From contig NZ_JNWZ01000019.1 of the NCBI RefSeq assembly GCF_000716545.1, forward strand, positions 1 to 64,000: DNA of 64,000 nt. Reading direction: 5' to 3'. Of the stretch, positions 1 to 8,746 are shown piece after piece. The notes below the pieces were generated by a model. That model was not told the DNA's origin and made no database searches. It saw only the letters and a program-made list of their open reading frames with translations. The translations under genes and the position numbers were made by a program. Every line of letters begins with the position of its first letter. The first letter of the stretch is position 1. The DNA is from Kitasatospora phosalacinea (GTDB lineage Bacteria; Actinomycetota; Actinomycetes; Streptomycetales; Streptomycetaceae).

Positions 1-71
1 GCGACGACGATCTTGGCGGAGGTGGTGGCGCGGCTGGGGGCGGCGGCCGCGTTAGAGCTTGCGAAGTCCAC
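1..71 (-). CDS. cvnD: CvnD-type ATP/GTP-binding protein, 5' end only
   Basis: The gene is transcribed leftwards and cut by the window edge, so only about 23 codons are visible. A GTG start at 71 gives a peptide beginning VDFASSNAAAAPSRATTSAK followed by IVV. This matches the N-terminus of the small Ras-like GTPase-type proteins that form the fourth gene of Streptomyces conservons, just before the P-loop. The start overlaps the end of the DUF742 gene by 20 bp, the usual coupled arrangement. The P-loop itself lies outside the window, so the assignment rests on this start and on gene order. By family analogy it would be the GTPase switch at the membrane-proximal complex. Confidence 0.75.
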   Translation of the reverse strand, partial: MDFASSNAAAAPSRATTSAKIVV

Positions 72-498
72 TGAGGACCCTTTCGAGCAGCGTGACGTCA
101 GGCGTACCGCCCGACTCGCCCGCGGCGGCGGGCTGGTGGATGGCGACCAGACCGGCTTCCGCCAGGTCTGCGACGAGGATGCGGGCGACCCCGAGCGGGA
201 CGCCCGCCAGCGCGGAGATCTCGGCGACCGACTTGACCTCGCGGCACAGCGACACGATGCGGGCGTGCTCGGGGAGCAGCCCGCCCGGGGCGGTGGTGCC
301 GGTGGTCGAGATCAGCGCCTCGATGGCCAACTGGTAGCGGGGCCGGGTGCGTCCGCCGGTCATGGCGTACGGGCGGACCAGCGGCTGCTGCTCGTAGCCG
401 TCCGACTGCTGGCCGCCGTACCCACCGGCCTGCTGGCCGCCGTAGCCGTTTCCGTACCCGTTGCCGTACGCACCGGCGGGTGTCGGGGGCGGGGTCAT
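52..498 (-). CDS. cvnC: CvnC, DUF742 family protein of the conservon
   Basis: 148 aa. The N-terminal 40 residues are Gly/Tyr/Gln-rich and probably disordered. The core begins at LVRPYAMTGGRTRP (about residues 40-53) and ends ERVLSGLRKL, which is the DUF742 signature. A winged-helix-like stretch (VAEISALAGVPLGVARILVADLAEAGLV in segments) lies at about residues 92-120. DUF742 proteins are the third member of four-gene conservons that resemble eukaryotic GPCR/G-protein assemblies and affect development in Streptomyces. It is 175 bp downstream of the CvnB remnant and overlaps CvnD. Family assignment is firm; the molecular role is inferred. Confidence 0.93.
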   Translation of the reverse strand: MTPPPTPAGAYGNGYGNGYGGQQAGGYGGQQSDGYEQQPLVRPYAMTGGRTRPRYQLAIEALISTTGTTAPGGLLPEHARIVSLCREVKSVAEISALAGVPLGVARILVADLAEAGLVAIHQPAAAGESGGTPDVTLLERVLSGLRKL

Positions 499-673
499 GC
501 GTCCTCCTTGTGCTGCAGTCGTTCGCGGCCGGAGCCCACTGGGCCGTTGACTGACGGGCTGTCAGCCACCGTACGACGAAGACCTGGGGTGGGGTGCCGG
601 ACCCCGGGGTCGGGTTGGGGCCCGGCACGGTGAGGGTGGTGCTAAGGAGTCGGGGGTCGGGTGGACCGGACCG

Positions 674-973
674 TCAGTGCAGCAGGCTGCCCTGGAGTTC
701 GGCCCGCAGGGCCGGCGTGAGCACCGCGCCGGCCCGGTCGACCAGCAGGGCCATCTCGTACCCGACCAGGCCGATGTCGGAGTCCGGCGAGGCGAGGACC
801 GCGAGCGCGGAACCGTCGCTGATCGCCATCAGGAACAGGAACCCGCGCTCCATCTCCACGACGGTCTGGTTGACCTCGCCGCCCTCGAAGATGCGGCTGG
901 CACCCGAGGTCAGCGAGGTGAGGCCGGAGGCGACGGCGGCCAGCTGGTCGGCACGGTCCCGGGGGAAGCCCTC
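674..973 (-). pseudogene. cvnB: CvnB roadblock/LC7 protein, 5'-truncated and out of frame with CvnA
   Basis: The visible 99 residues start at [20 protein letters not shown] and end AELQGSLLH, which is the C-terminal two-thirds of a CvnB roadblock/LC7 protein (about 137 aa in the family). The conserved first 38 or so residues (the MSQAAQNLNWLI segment known from homologues) are absent. Immediately upstream the DNA is the low-complexity 3' tail of cvnA, joined at a CTCGAG hexamer at 971-976. No plausible start codon with a ribosome binding site precedes the remnant in this frame, and it is out of frame with cvnA. Either a real deletion removed the end of cvnA, the intergenic DNA and the start of cvnB, or the assembly collapsed here. 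Confidence 0.8.
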
Positions 974-3900
974 GAGCCCGGCCGCTGCTGCGACGCGGGA
1001 CCGCCGAAGCCCGGCTGCTGCGTCCCCGCCTGGCGGCCCTGCTGGATGCCGCGGCGCAGGTTGGTCAGCCGGCCGCGCACCTCCTCCGGGCTGCGCGAGA
1101 CCTGGGGACCGGTCAGCGGGCTGGCCTCGGCGCTGCCGGAGACCAGGTTGGCCTGCGGGGTGCGGCGCGGCAGCCCCGAGGTGGTCAGGCCGTTGGTCTG
1201 CGGCTCGCGCATCTGCTCGGCCCGCCGCCAGCGCTCGTCGTTCGCCGACGGGCGCCACGGCGCGTCCGGGCCGTCCTGCGGGCCCACCGCCGGACCCGTC
1301 GGACCGCCCGCCGGAGCGCCGCCGAACGGCGCCCCCGGACGCTGGCCCTGGCCCTGGCCCTGAACCGGCCGGCCCTGGCCCGGCTGGCCCTGCGGACCGG
1401 CCGGACGCTGCGGGGCGCCCTGCGGCGCACCGCCCTGCACCGGGCGCGACGGCAGGCCCTGGCCCTGGCCCTGGCCCTGCGGACCGGGCGCCTGCGGACG
1501 CTGCCACTCGGCCGGCTCGGCCTGCGGACGCGCCGCCTGCGGAGCCTGCGGGACGAGGCCCGGCGCCGAGGTGCCCGGACGCTGCGGCTGGTACGGACGC
1601 GGACGGAACTGCTCGCGGCCCTGCATCGGGTCGGCCGGACCGGCCGACTGCTCGCCGGCCGTCGGCAGCGCCATCGGCTGCGGACGCTCCGCGAACTGCT
1701 GCTGCGGCGGCTGCTGGGCCTGCGGCGGCAGCGGCGGGACGCCCTGGCCCACCGGGTCCGGCAGCACCGGCTCCACCAGGCCGAGGCCCAGCGGGTCGCG
1801 CGGGTCGATGTCGGACGCCTCGAACCGCGGCCGGGCGAACGCGCCGGACTGCTCGGCCGGGGCGGCCTCGATCGGTGCGGCCGGCTGCGACTGCTGCGGC
1901 AGCGGACGCCGCTGCGGCTGCTCGGCCCACCCGTGCTGAGCCGGCTCACCGCCGACCGGACGCTGCGGCCGGCCCTGCTGCGGACCGCCCTGCGGGCCCT
2001 GCGGACGGCGCGGCCCCTGCGGGCCGCCCTGCGGCGGCTGGCCCGGCTGGCCCTGCTGCTGCGGTCGCCGGGGCGGCAGACCGCCGCCCGGGCCGCCCTG
2101 GCCGCCGGGACCGCCCTGGCCGCCGGGAGCACCCTGCAGGCCCGGCGCACCCGAGGCGCCCGGCACCCGCCGCGGCGGCAGCCCGCCACCGGCCGGCGCA
2201 CCGGCACCCGCGCCCGGACCGGCCGGGGCCGACGGCCCCGGCCCGCCGGGAGCCTGGTTCTCGCGCAGCGACTGGCCCGCCGCACGGGTCGGCAGCCCAC
2301 CGGAGCGGCCGCCCTGGGCCCCGCCGCTGCCGAACGCGCCGCCCGGGCCGAACCCGCCGTCGCCCGGCGCGCCCTGGCCCGCGCCACCGGGACCGCCCGG
2401 GACGCGCCGCGGCGCGGACGGGCCGGAGGACCCGGCGGGGGAGAACAGGTCGGGGCTGCCGCCGGCCGGGCCCTGGCCCAGCTGCGGACGGCCCGCGGGG
2501 TCGTTCGGGCCCGCCTGGCCGAGCGCGGTGCGCCCGCCGGGCAGGTCGCCCGCGGGGCGCCCCTGCTGGCGCGGCGTCGGCGCCAGGCCGCGCTGCTGCT
2601 TGCCGCCGCCCTGGGGGCCGCCGGCACCCGCACCGGGCCGGCTGCCGCGCCGCTCGGCGGAGTTGGTGACGTCCACCGGCAGCATGACCAGCGCGGTGGT
2701 GCCGCCGGAGTCGGACGGGCGGAGCTGGATCCGGATGCCGTGCCGCAGGGACAGGCGGCCGACCACGAACAGACCCATCCGGCGGGAGACGGAGACGTCC
2801 ACGACCGGCGGGTTGGCGAGGCGCTCGTTGATGTCGGCGAGGTCGTCGGGGGACAGGCCGATGCCGGTGTCGTGGATCTCGATCAGCACCCGGCCGTCCG
2901 GCAGGGCGTGGCCGGTGACCCGGACGCGGGTCTGCGGGGAGGAGAACGAGGTGGCGTTCTCCAGCAGCTCGGCGAGCAGGTGGACGAGGTCGTTGACGAC
3001 GCGGCCGGCCACCTCGGCGGTGGGCACCGAGGCCAGTTCGACGCGCTCGTACTGCTCCACCTCGGAGGCGGCGGCGCGCAGCACGTCGACCAGCGGGACG
3101 GGGCGGGTCCAGCGGCGGCCCGGGTCCTCGCCCGCGAGGACGAGCAGGTTCTCGCCGTTGCGGCGCATGCGGGTCGCGAGGTGGTCGAGCTTGAACAGCG
3201 AGGCCAGCTGGTCCGGGTCCGCCTCGCGGCTCTCCAGCTCGGAGATCAGCGACAGCTGGCGCTGGATCAGGCCCTGGCTGCGGCGCGAGAGGTTGGTGAA
3301 CATCGCGTTGATGTTGCCTCGCAGCAGCGCCTGCTCGGCGGCCAGTCGGACCGCCTCGCGGTGCACCATGTCGAAGGCGTGCGCCACGTGGCCGATCTCG
3401 TCGGAGGAGTCGACGCCGACCGGCTCGACGGTGACGTCGACGTCCTGCGGGTCGCTCTCGGAGAGCGTCTTGACCAGCTCCGGGAGGCGGCGCTCGGCGA
3501 CGTCCTCGGCGGAGGTCTGCAGGCGGGTCAGCGAGCGCACCATCGAGCGGGCCACCAGGGCGGCGCCGGCGATGGCGACGATGAGCACCAGGGCGACCAG
3601 CGAGGCGTTGATCACCGACTCGGTGTCGGCGTCGGACTGCAGCCGCTGGGCCTTGCCGTCGAGCTCGTTGAGCAGCTCGTTCTCGATGCCGCGCTCGCCG
3701 TTGACCTTGGCGGTCGACTTCTCGTACCAGTCCTGGTAGCTGACGTTGTCGTTCTGCTGGATGCCGTTGGTGCTGAGGGCGGCCTTGGAGAGCCGGTCGG
3801 CCTCGGCGACCACCTTGTTGAAGCTCATCGCGGACTGCTTGCCGCGGGCCGCGGCCTCGCCGTAGATGGCGGTGAAGTTCTGGAGCGCGTTGCCCTCGGC

Positions 3901-4830
3901 GACGAGCAGCCGGGCGCCGAAGGTCTCGTCGGAGATGGAGAGCTTGGCACCGCCGGGGCGGGCGAACGCCGCGGAGAGCAGCGCGCGCTGCATGGAGGTG
4001 TTCTCCTTGGCCAGCGAGAACTGGTACAGCGACCGGGTGGCGGTGATCAGCTCGGGGGAGTTCGAGGTGACCGCGATGTCCTGGGCGGCGCCGAGCAGGT
4101 CGATGATGATCACGTTGTAGTTGGTGATCGTCGCCTGGAGGTTGTCGAGGTCGGCGTACGCGCCGGTGCGGGCCCGGGGCAGTCCGTTGAGGTCGCGGCG
4201 GACCTGCAGCAGCAGGGTCTTGGAGCCGGCCAGGTCGAGGTTGTCGAACTTGTCGGCCGCGGCGGTGAACTTCTTGGACAGCAGGTTGCTGTCCTTGTAC
4301 GCCTGGGCGATCTCCTTGTCGCTGTCCGCCGGGACCTTGTTCACCAGCGGACCGGCCGAGATGTCGCGCTCGGTCTGCAGGGCGTGCGCGAGGTCGGTCG
4401 CGGTCCGGGCGAGCTCGGCCAGGTCGCTCATCTGGGAGAGCTCGCGGGAGTTCTCCATCGAGGTCTGCACGCGCAGGCCGCCGAGGAGCAGCGCCACCGC
4501 CACGGGCAGGAAGAGCAGGGCGATCAGACGGGTGCGGATCCGCCAGTTGCGCATGGCGAAGCGGCTCAGGCCGGTGGCCCGGCGGCGGGTGAGCGTCCCG
4601 CGGAGTCTGGACCGCCGGCTCTTCTGGTCGGCCGGCTTGTCGCCGCCCTGCTCCTGGGGCGCACCGCTCGCGCGCTGCGCCCCGCTGTCGGCGGCGGGCT
4701 CGGCGGCGGAGCCGTACGGCCGCTCACCTTGGCCCGTCGTCGCCGGTGCCGCCTGGTGGGGGCCGGCTGCGGGCTCGCGCGACTCCGGGTCACCCGCGGC
4801 GCCGCTGCCCCTCTTGAAACGTCCCTGCAC
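910..4830 (-). CDS. cvnA: CvnA, nitrate-sensor/histidine-kinase-like conservon protein
   Basis: About 1306 aa from the GTG at 4830 ([10 protein letters not shown]); longer in-frame ATG at 4962 is less likely because family members begin with this QGRFKR motif. Order of parts: basic cytoplasmic leader, membrane segment near residues 102-121 ([15 protein letters not shown]), extracytoplasmic nitrate-sensor (NIT) domain, second membrane segment ([19 protein letters not shown]), HAMP-like linker, then an HATPase_c domain with [14 protein letters not shown] (N box) and [10 protein letters not shown] (G1). A long Pro/Gln/Gly-rich tail follows (from about residue 780). No canonical phospho-acceptor H box is evident, as is usual for CvnA proteins. 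The native C-terminus appears lost: the frame runs past a junction near 974 into cvnB DNA and stops at 910. It heads the conservon operon. Confidence 0.9.
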   Translation of the reverse strand: MQGRFKRGSGAAGDPESREPAAGPHQAAPATTGQGERPYGSAAEPAADSGAQRASGAPQEQGGDKPADQKSRRSRLRGTLTRRRATGLSRFAMRNWRIRTRLIALLFLPVAVALLLGGLRVQTSMENSRELSQMSDLAELARTATDLAHALQTERDISAGPLVNKVPADSDKEIAQAYKDSNLLSKKFTAAADKFDNLDLAGSKTLLLQVRRDLNGLPRARTGAYADLDNLQATITNYNVIIIDLLGAAQDIAVTSNSPELITATRSLYQFSLAKENTSMQRALLSAAFARPGGAKLSISDETFGARLLVAEGNALQNFTAIYGEAAARGKQSAMSFNKVVAEADRLSKAALSTNGIQQNDNVSYQDWYEKSTAKVNGERGIENELLNELDGKAQRLQSDADTESVINASLVALVLIVAIAGAALVARSMVRSLTRLQTSAEDVAERRLPELVKTLSESDPQDVDVTVEPVGVDSSDEIGHVAHAFDMVHREAVRLAAEQALLRGNINAMFTNLSRRSQGLIQRQLSLISELESREADPDQLASLFKLDHLATRMRRNGENLLVLAGEDPGRRWTRPVPLVDVLRAAASEVEQYERVELASVPTAEVAGRVVNDLVHLLAELLENATSFSSPQTRVRVTGHALPDGRVLIEIHDTGIGLSPDDLADINERLANPPVVDVSVSRRMGLFVVGRLSLRHGIRIQLRPSDSGGTTALVMLPVDVTNSAERRGSRPGAGAGGPQGGGKQQRGLAPTPRQQGRPAGDLPGGRTALGQAGPNDPAGRPQLGQGPAGGSPDLFSPAGSSGPSAPRRVPGGPGGAGQGAPGDGGFGPGGAFGSGGAQGGRSGGLPTRAAGQSLRENQAPGGPGPSAPAGPGAGAGAPAGGGLPPRRVPGASGAPGLQGAPGGQGGPGGQGGPGGGLPPRRPQQQGQPGQPPQGGPQGPRRPQGPQGGPQQGRPQRPVGGEPAQHGWAEQPQRRPLPQQSQPAAPIEAAPAEQSGAFARPRFEASDIDPRDPLGLGLVEPVLPDPVGQGVPPLPPQAQQPPQQQFAERPQPMALPTAGEQSAGPADPMQGREQFRPRPYQPQRPGTSAPGLVPQAPQAARPQAEPAEWQRPQAPGPQGQGQGQGLPSRPVQGGAPQGAPQRPAGPQGQPGQGRPVQGQGQGQRPGAPFGGAPAGGPTGPAVGPQDGPDAPWRPSANDERWRRAEQMREPQTNGLTTSGLPRRTPQANLVSGSAEASPLTGPQVSRSPEEVRGRLTNLRRGIQQGRQAGTQQPGFGGPASQQRPGSRASPGTVPTSWPPSPPASPR

Positions 4831-5296
4831 TGGCGTCGCAACCTCTGGACCGGGCGCCCTTCCCCGCCGGGCGGAGATAGGGCGGTGTCGAGTTTTTCCG
4901 TGGCATTCCAGCACAGCGGGGGAAGTCCAACAAGGGCCGTTACGACACGGTGTCCTGGGCAACCCTCCGCGCGCGGCGCCTCACGTTCCGTGGCGCATCG
5001 GCCGCGAAATACGGCTCTTTTCGGACACTCGACGTGTCCAGGTCAACGAAGGGGAAGATCGGCATGTGCGTCGAATGTCCGTGATATCCGCAATGGTGGA
5101 TTTCGCCATTGGTCCCGAATCGCCGTCTCCGCCCCCTTTGCTCCGTTAATTGTGAGCAAAATCACAGCCCGATGTGTAGCTTTGGTCACGGCCGCTGTGG
5201 AATGGGCTCCCTAACCTGACAGGGTTGATCGGAGCCTGCCCAGTCGCGGGCCCGCGCAAAAGTCCGCTTCGAACGAAACTGAGGGTGCTGACGCAA
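4831..5296. promoter_or_regulatory. Divergent intergenic region between cvnA and the small repeat protein
   Basis: 466 bp without a convincing gene. It is less GC-rich than its surroundings near 5080-5170. It must hold the promoter of the leftward conservon operon and that of the rightward small gene. The clearest element is the TGTGA-N6-TCACA palindrome at 5151-5166, listed separately. A short ORF overlapping cvnA's 5' side is a shadow. Confidence 0.5.
5151..5166. promoter_or_regulatory. Crp-like palindrome TGTGA-N6-TCACA
   Basis: The sequence reads TGTGAGCAAAATCACA, a perfect TGTGA/TCACA inverted repeat with a 6-bp centre, matching the half-sites of CRP-family regulators. Streptomyces has one well-studied Crp that recognises a GTG...CAC type motif. 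The site lies 320 bp upstream of the cvnA start and 131 bp upstream of the small gene at 5297, so it could act on either. Binding is inferred, not shown. Confidence 0.5.
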
Positions 5297-5491
5297 ATGT
5301 CCGAGACGACCAACGAGGCCGCGCGCTCCACGGCCAACCCGCGCCGCACCACCCTGGCCTCCGTCGCGGACTTCCCCCGGCTGCCCGGCCGCACGCCCCG
5401 CGCGTACGCCGCCGAGCTCCCCGCCAGCACGGCCAACCCGCGCCGCACGGTCCTGATGACCGCCCCGGCCCCCCGCCTGCCGCGGGACTGA
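5297..5491 (+). CDS. Small internally repeated protein of unknown function
   Basis: 64 aa from ATG 5297 ([11 protein letters not shown]), with a GAGGG 11 bp upstream. I do not recognise a family. It contains two copies of a roughly 20-residue unit: [10 protein letters not shown] followed by FPRLP near residues 11-29, and [10 protein letters not shown] followed by PRLP near 43-61. It is basic, Pro/Arg/Thr-rich, and has no membrane segment, signal peptide or cysteine. The next gene starts 104 bp downstream. The repeat of an NPRRT core could be a processed or modified peptide substrate, a protein-binding linear motif or a nucleic-acid binder; no modifying enzyme is adjacent. Coding status is moderately supported by the repeated amino acid pattern and start context. 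Confidence 0.6.
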   Translation: MSETTNEAARSTANPRRTTLASVADFPRLPGRTPRAYAAELPASTANPRRTVLMTAPAPRLPRD

Positions 5492-5595
5492 CCCGCGCGC
5501 CGATAACCTGGTGGCACGAGCCGGGCCCGGTACTGCGGGCTCGGCAGCCGTCCGGGAGCGTCCGGGCGGCCGACGAACCGAGAGGTTGCAGGGCT

Positions 5596-6393
5596 GTGCG
5601 TATCGCCAGGTTCTCCGTCCGCGAAGGGAGCCCCGCGGCGGGCTCGGTCTCCTTCGGAATCATCGAGGGGGACGCCGCGCAACCCGACTCGCTGGTGGTC
5701 CACACGCTGGCCGGCCACCCCTTCGGCACCCCCCAGCCGACCGGCGAGACCCACCGCCTGCAGGACGTCCGGCTGCTGGCCCCGATGCTCCCCAGCAAGA
5801 TCGTCGCGGTCGGCCGCAACTACGCCGCGCACGCCGCCGAGCTGGGCAACGAGGTCCCCGCCGTCCCGCTGACGTTCTTCAAGCCCTCCACCGCCGTCAT
5901 CGGCCCCACCGAGTCGATCGCCTACCCGCCGTTCTCCTCGGACGTGCAGTACGAGGCCGAACTCGCCGTGGTGATCGGCCGGATGTGCCGCGAGGTGCCG
6001 CTGGAGCGCGTCCCCGAGGTGGTCTTCGGCTACACCTGCGCCAACGACGTCACCGCCCGCGACGTGCAGCAGCGCGAGGGTCAGTGGGCCCGCGCCAAGG
6101 GCTTCGACACCTCCTGCCCGCTCGGCCCGTGGATCGAGACCGACCTCGACCCCGCCGACCTGGCCGTCACCTGCACCGTCAACGGCGAGCTCTGCCAGGC
6201 CGGCCGCACCTCGCAGATGGTCCGCTCGGTCGCCGAGCTGATCGCGCACGTCTCCGAGGCGATGACCCTCCTGCCGGGCGACGTCATCCTCACCGGCACC
6301 CCCGCGGGCGTCGGCCCCCTGAACGTCGGCGACGAGGTCGCCGTCTCCGTCGAAGGCATCGGCACCCTCTCCAACAAGGTCGTCAAGCGATGA
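5596..6393 (+). CDS. Fumarylacetoacetate hydrolase (FAH) family protein
   Basis: 265 aa from GTG 5596. The FAH fold is visible: [16 protein letters not shown] near residue 67, then [13 protein letters not shown], the metal ligands in [39 protein letters not shown] and the C-terminal [14 protein letters not shown]. Members hydrolyse or decarboxylate beta-diketo or related acids (for example oxaloacetate decarboxylation or 2-hydroxyhepta-2,4-diene-1,7-dioate isomerisation) using Mg2+. The exact substrate cannot be read from sequence. The stop overlaps the gltX ATG by 4 bp (ATGA), so the two are translationally coupled, as in other Streptomyces. Confidence 0.9.
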   Translation: MRIARFSVREGSPAAGSVSFGIIEGDAAQPDSLVVHTLAGHPFGTPQPTGETHRLQDVRLLAPMLPSKIVAVGRNYAAHAAELGNEVPAVPLTFFKPSTAVIGPTESIAYPPFSSDVQYEAELAVVIGRMCREVPLERVPEVVFGYTCANDVTARDVQQREGQWARAKGFDTSCPLGPWIETDLDPADLAVTCTVNGELCQAGRTSQMVRSVAELIAHVSEAMTLLPGDVILTGTPAGVGPLNVGDEVAVSVEGIGTLSNKVVKR

Positions 6394-7934
6394 AGGAAGC
6401 AGCAAGCGTGACTAACGCAGACATCGACGGCTCCGCCGCGGGGAAGGACCCCGCCGTCCGGGTCCGCTTCTGCCCCTCCCCGACCGGCAACCCGCACGTC
6501 GGCCTGGTCCGCACCGCCCTGTTCAACTGGGCCTACGCCCGGCACAACGGCGGCACCCTGGTCTTCCGCATCGAGGACACCGACGCGGCCCGGGACTCCG
6601 AGGAGTCGTACGAGCAGCTGCTCGACGCCATGCGCTGGCTCGGCTTCGACTGGAACGAGGGCCCCGAGGTCGGCGGCCCGCACGCCCCCTACCGCCAGTC
6701 GCAGCGGATGGACGTCTACGCCGACGTCGCGAAGCGCCTGCGCGAGGCCGGCCACGCCTACCCCTGCTACTGCACCACCGAGGAGCTGGACGCCCGCCGC
6801 GAGGCCGCCCGCGCCGCCGGCCGGCCCTCCGGCTACGACGGCCACTGCCGCGACCTGACGGCCGAGCAGGTCGCCGACTACGAGCGGGAGGGCCGCCCGT
6901 CGATCCTCCGCTTCCGGATGCCCGACACCACCCTGGCCTTCGACGACCTGGTCCGCGGCCCGATCTCCTTCGACCCGAAGGACGTCCCCGACTACGGCAT
7001 CGTCCGGGCCAACGGCGCCCCGCTGTACACCCTGGTCAACCCGGTCGACGACGCCCTGATGGAGATCACCCACGTCCTGCGCGGCGAGGACCTGCTCTCC
7101 TCCACGCCCCGTCAGATCGCCCTCTACGCGGCCCTCGCCGAGATCGGCGTCGGCAACGGCACCACCCCGAAGTTCGGCCACCTGCCGTACGTGATGGGCG
7201 AGGGCAACAAGAAGCTCTCCAAGCGCGACCCGCAGGCCTCGCTCAACCTCTACCGGGAGCGCGGCTTCCTCCCCGAGGGCCTGCTCAACTACCTGGCCCT
7301 GCTGGGCTGGTCGCTCGCCGAGGACCGCGACATCTTCGACATCGACGAGATGGTCGCCGCCTTCGACCTCGAGGACGTCAACGGCAACCCGGCCCGCTTC
7401 GACCTCAAGAAGGCCGAGCACATCAACGCCGAGCACGTCCGCCGCCTGGCCCCCGAGGAGTTCGTCAAGCGGCTGGTGCCCTACCTGCAGGCTCCCGGCC
7501 TGCTCCCGGCCGAGCCCACCGCCGACCAGCTCGACCTGCTGGCCAAGGTCGCGCCGCTCACCCAGGAGCGGATGGTGGTCCTCTCCGAGATCGCCACCAT
7601 GGCCGGCTTCCTGTTCGTCGCCCCCGCCGACTTCGCCGTCGACCCGGAGGACGCCGCCAAGGTCCTCACCGCGGACGCCCGCCCGGTGCTGGAGGCCTCC
7701 GTCAGGGCGCTCACCGAGCTTCCCGACTTCACCCCCGACCCGATCCAGGCCGCCCTGCGCGAGGCCCTGGTCGAGGGCCTGGGCATCAAGCCCAAGTTCG
7801 CCTTCACCCCGCTGCGGGTCGCGGTGACCGGTCGCCGGGTCTCCCCGCCGCTGTTCGAGTCCATGGAGCTGCTCGGCCGCGAGGAGACGCTGCGCCGCCT
7901 GCGGGCCGCCCTGGAGCTGCTCCCGGCCTCCTGA
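6390..7934 (+). CDS. gltX: Glutamyl-tRNA synthetase
   Basis: Class I synthetase charging tRNA-Glu (and possibly tRNA-Gln for amidation). The Rossmann fold HIGH-equivalent is in [20 protein letters not shown] (residues about 25-45), and KLSKRD (near residue 275) is the KMSKS-type loop. [16 protein letters not shown] is the family signature. Length is 514 aa from ATG 6390; a GTG at 6408 with GGAAG 8 bp upstream is an equally good start and would remove six residues. Downstream lie three tRNA-Glu genes after a strong terminator. Streptomyces usually lacks GlnRS, so misacylated Glu-tRNA-Gln is probably corrected by GatCAB (not in window). Confidence 0.97.
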   Translation: MKEAASVTNADIDGSAAGKDPAVRVRFCPSPTGNPHVGLVRTALFNWAYARHNGGTLVFRIEDTDAARDSEESYEQLLDAMRWLGFDWNEGPEVGGPHAPYRQSQRMDVYADVAKRLREAGHAYPCYCTTEELDARREAARAAGRPSGYDGHCRDLTAEQVADYEREGRPSILRFRMPDTTLAFDDLVRGPISFDPKDVPDYGIVRANGAPLYTLVNPVDDALMEITHVLRGEDLLSSTPRQIALYAALAEIGVGNGTTPKFGHLPYVMGEGNKKLSKRDPQASLNLYRERGFLPEGLLNYLALLGWSLAEDRDIFDIDEMVAAFDLEDVNGNPARFDLKKAEHINAEHVRRLAPEEFVKRLVPYLQAPGLLPAEPTADQLDLLAKVAPLTQERMVVLSEIATMAGFLFVAPADFAVDPEDAAKVLTADARPVLEASVRALTELPDFTPDPIQAALREALVEGLGIKPKFAFTPLRVAVTGRRVSPPLFESMELLGREETLRRLRAALELLPAS

Positions 7935-7943
7935 CGGCCGCTC

Positions 7944-7990
7944 CCGGACACCTGCGGGCCGTGTCGCTGACCTGGCCCGCAGGTGTCCGG
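7944..7990 (+). terminator. Rho-independent-type terminator after gltX
   Basis: A perfect 17-bp inverted repeat: the left arm 7944-7960 (CCGGACACCTGCGGGCC) pairs with 7974-7990, with a 13-nt loop. It starts 9 bp after the gltX stop. There is no U tract, as is common for terminators in high-GC actinomycetes. Confidence 0.8.
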
Positions 7991-8013
7991 CGCGCTGCCT
8001 GCGGTTATCGATT

Positions 8014-8042
8014 TTGGAGCGGGGCGGGGCGTCGGGTAATGT
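8014..8042 (+). promoter_or_regulatory. Candidate promoter of the tRNA cluster
   Basis: TTGGAG at 8014-8019, a 17-bp spacer and TAATGT at 8037-8042. It lies about 70 bp before the first tRNA and downstream of the gltX terminator, which fits an independent housekeeping promoter. Confidence 0.4.
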
Positions 8043-8112
8043 TCTTTCTGCGCCGCCCGGGCAGGGAGGCGCGAGACACCGAGGAAGATCCCGCAGAGGG
8101 GTTGAACTCTGG

Positions 8113-8184
8113 TGGGGTATGGTGTAATTGGCAGCACGACTGATTCTGGTTCAGTTAGTCTAGGTTCGAGTCCTGGTACCCCAG
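8113..8184 (+). tRNA. tRNA-Gln (CTG anticodon)
   Basis: 72 nt. The acceptor stem TGGGGTA pairs with TACCCCA, discriminator G. The anticodon arm ACTGA/TCAGT encloses loop TTCTGGT with anticodon CTG at 8146-8148. The T arm has GGTTCGAGTCC. No CCA is encoded. Confidence 0.97.
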
Positions 8185-8205
8185 CGCAGCACATCACTGC
8201 AGTAA

Positions 8206-8278
8206 GCCCCCGTTGTGTAGTGGCCTAGCACGCCGCCCTCTCAAGGCGGTAGCGCCGGTTCGAATCCGGTCGGGGGTA
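8206..8278 (+). tRNA. tRNA-Glu (CTC anticodon), copy 1
   Basis: 73 nt. The acceptor stem GCCCCCG pairs with CGGGGGT (first pair G-U), discriminator A. The anticodon stem CCGCC/GGCGG carries loop CTCTCAA, anticodon CTC reading GAG. The T loop is GGTTCGAATCC. It lies 21 bp after tRNA-Gln copy 1. Confidence 0.97.
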
Positions 8279-8313
8279 CGCAATTCTTGACAATTGCAGA
8301 ACGAATGAGTCCC

Positions 8314-8386
8314 GCCCCCGTTGTGTAGTGGCCTAGCACGCCGCCCTCTCAAGGCGGTAGCGCCGGTTCGAATCCGGTCGGGGGTA
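8314..8386 (+). tRNA. tRNA-Glu (CTC anticodon), copy 2
   Basis: Identical over 73 nt to the copy at 8206, so recently homogenised or duplicated. The 35-bp spacer before it contains the short AT-rich inverted repeat CAATTcttgaCAATTG-like segment (8281-8296), probably a processing spacer. Confidence 0.97.
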
Positions 8387-8399
8387 CTCGCTCATTCGG

Positions 8400-8472
8400 G
8401 CCCCCGTTGTGTAGTGGCCTAGCACGCCGCCCTCTCAAGGCGGTAGCGCCGGTTCGAATCCGGTCGGGGGTA
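8400..8472 (+). tRNA. tRNA-Glu (CTC anticodon), copy 3
   Basis: Identical to the two preceding tRNA-Glu copies. It is separated from copy 2 by 13 bp and from the following tRNA-Gln by 4 bp, so all five tRNAs are probably cut from one transcript. Confidence 0.97.
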
Positions 8473-8476
8473 CTTT

Positions 8477-8548
8477 TGGGGTATGGTGTAATTGGCAGCA
8501 CGAGTGATTCTGGTTCATTTAGTCTAGGTTCGAGTCCTGGTACCCCAG
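8477..8548 (+). tRNA. tRNA-Gln (CTG anticodon), copy 2
   Basis: 72 nt and almost identical to the copy at 8113. The only differences are in the anticodon stem, which here is AGTGA/TCATT (one G-U pair) rather than ACTGA/TCAGT. Anticodon CTG is unchanged. Confidence 0.96.
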
Positions 8549-8569
8549 CCAAGAAACGCTCCACAGAAC

Positions 8570-8595
8570 GAGCTCCGGGAAACCGGGGCTCTTTT
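8570..8595 (+). terminator. Terminator of the tRNA cluster
   Basis: GAGCTCCGG at 8570-8578 pairs with CCGGGGCTC at 8583-8591 around a GAAA tetraloop, followed by TTTT. It lies 21 bp after the last tRNA. Confidence 0.85.
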
Positions 8596-8695
8596 GCATG
8601 TCCGGGCCCGCACGCCCGGCCCCGCACGTTCGGCCCCGCGCGCCCGGCTGCCGCGTGCCCGCGCGCACGCCCCCGCCCCGCGCTCCCGACGCGAC

Positions 8696-8728
8696 GACGC
8701 CCTCCCGACCGGCGGTCGGGAGGGCGTC
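8696..8728 (-). terminator. Terminator after ndgR
   Basis: A perfect 15-bp stem: GACGCCCTCCCGACC (8696-8710) and its complement 8714-8728 with a 3-nt loop. It lies 18 bp beyond the ndgR stop, between convergent transcription units, and may act in both directions. Confidence 0.8.
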
Positions 8729-8746
8729 TCGTCGTCCGGCGGCCGC

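Noticed and set aside
594-2669. Long plus-strand and alternative minus-strand ORFs opposite cvnA
   Set aside because: They are shadows in very GC-rich DNA: Arg/Ala/Pro-rich, with no domain, and antisense to the recognisable CvnA.
1933-5214. 1093-codon plus-strand ORF opposite cvnA
   Set aside because: Composition (Leu/Arg/Ala/Gly/Asp-rich, long homogeneous blocks) is that of an antisense shadow; the minus frame has clear kinase motifs.
8281-8300. Attachment-site-like duplication of tRNA-Glu ends indicating an integrated element
   Set aside because: The copies are complete tRNA genes in one cluster with no integrase or foreign DNA between them.
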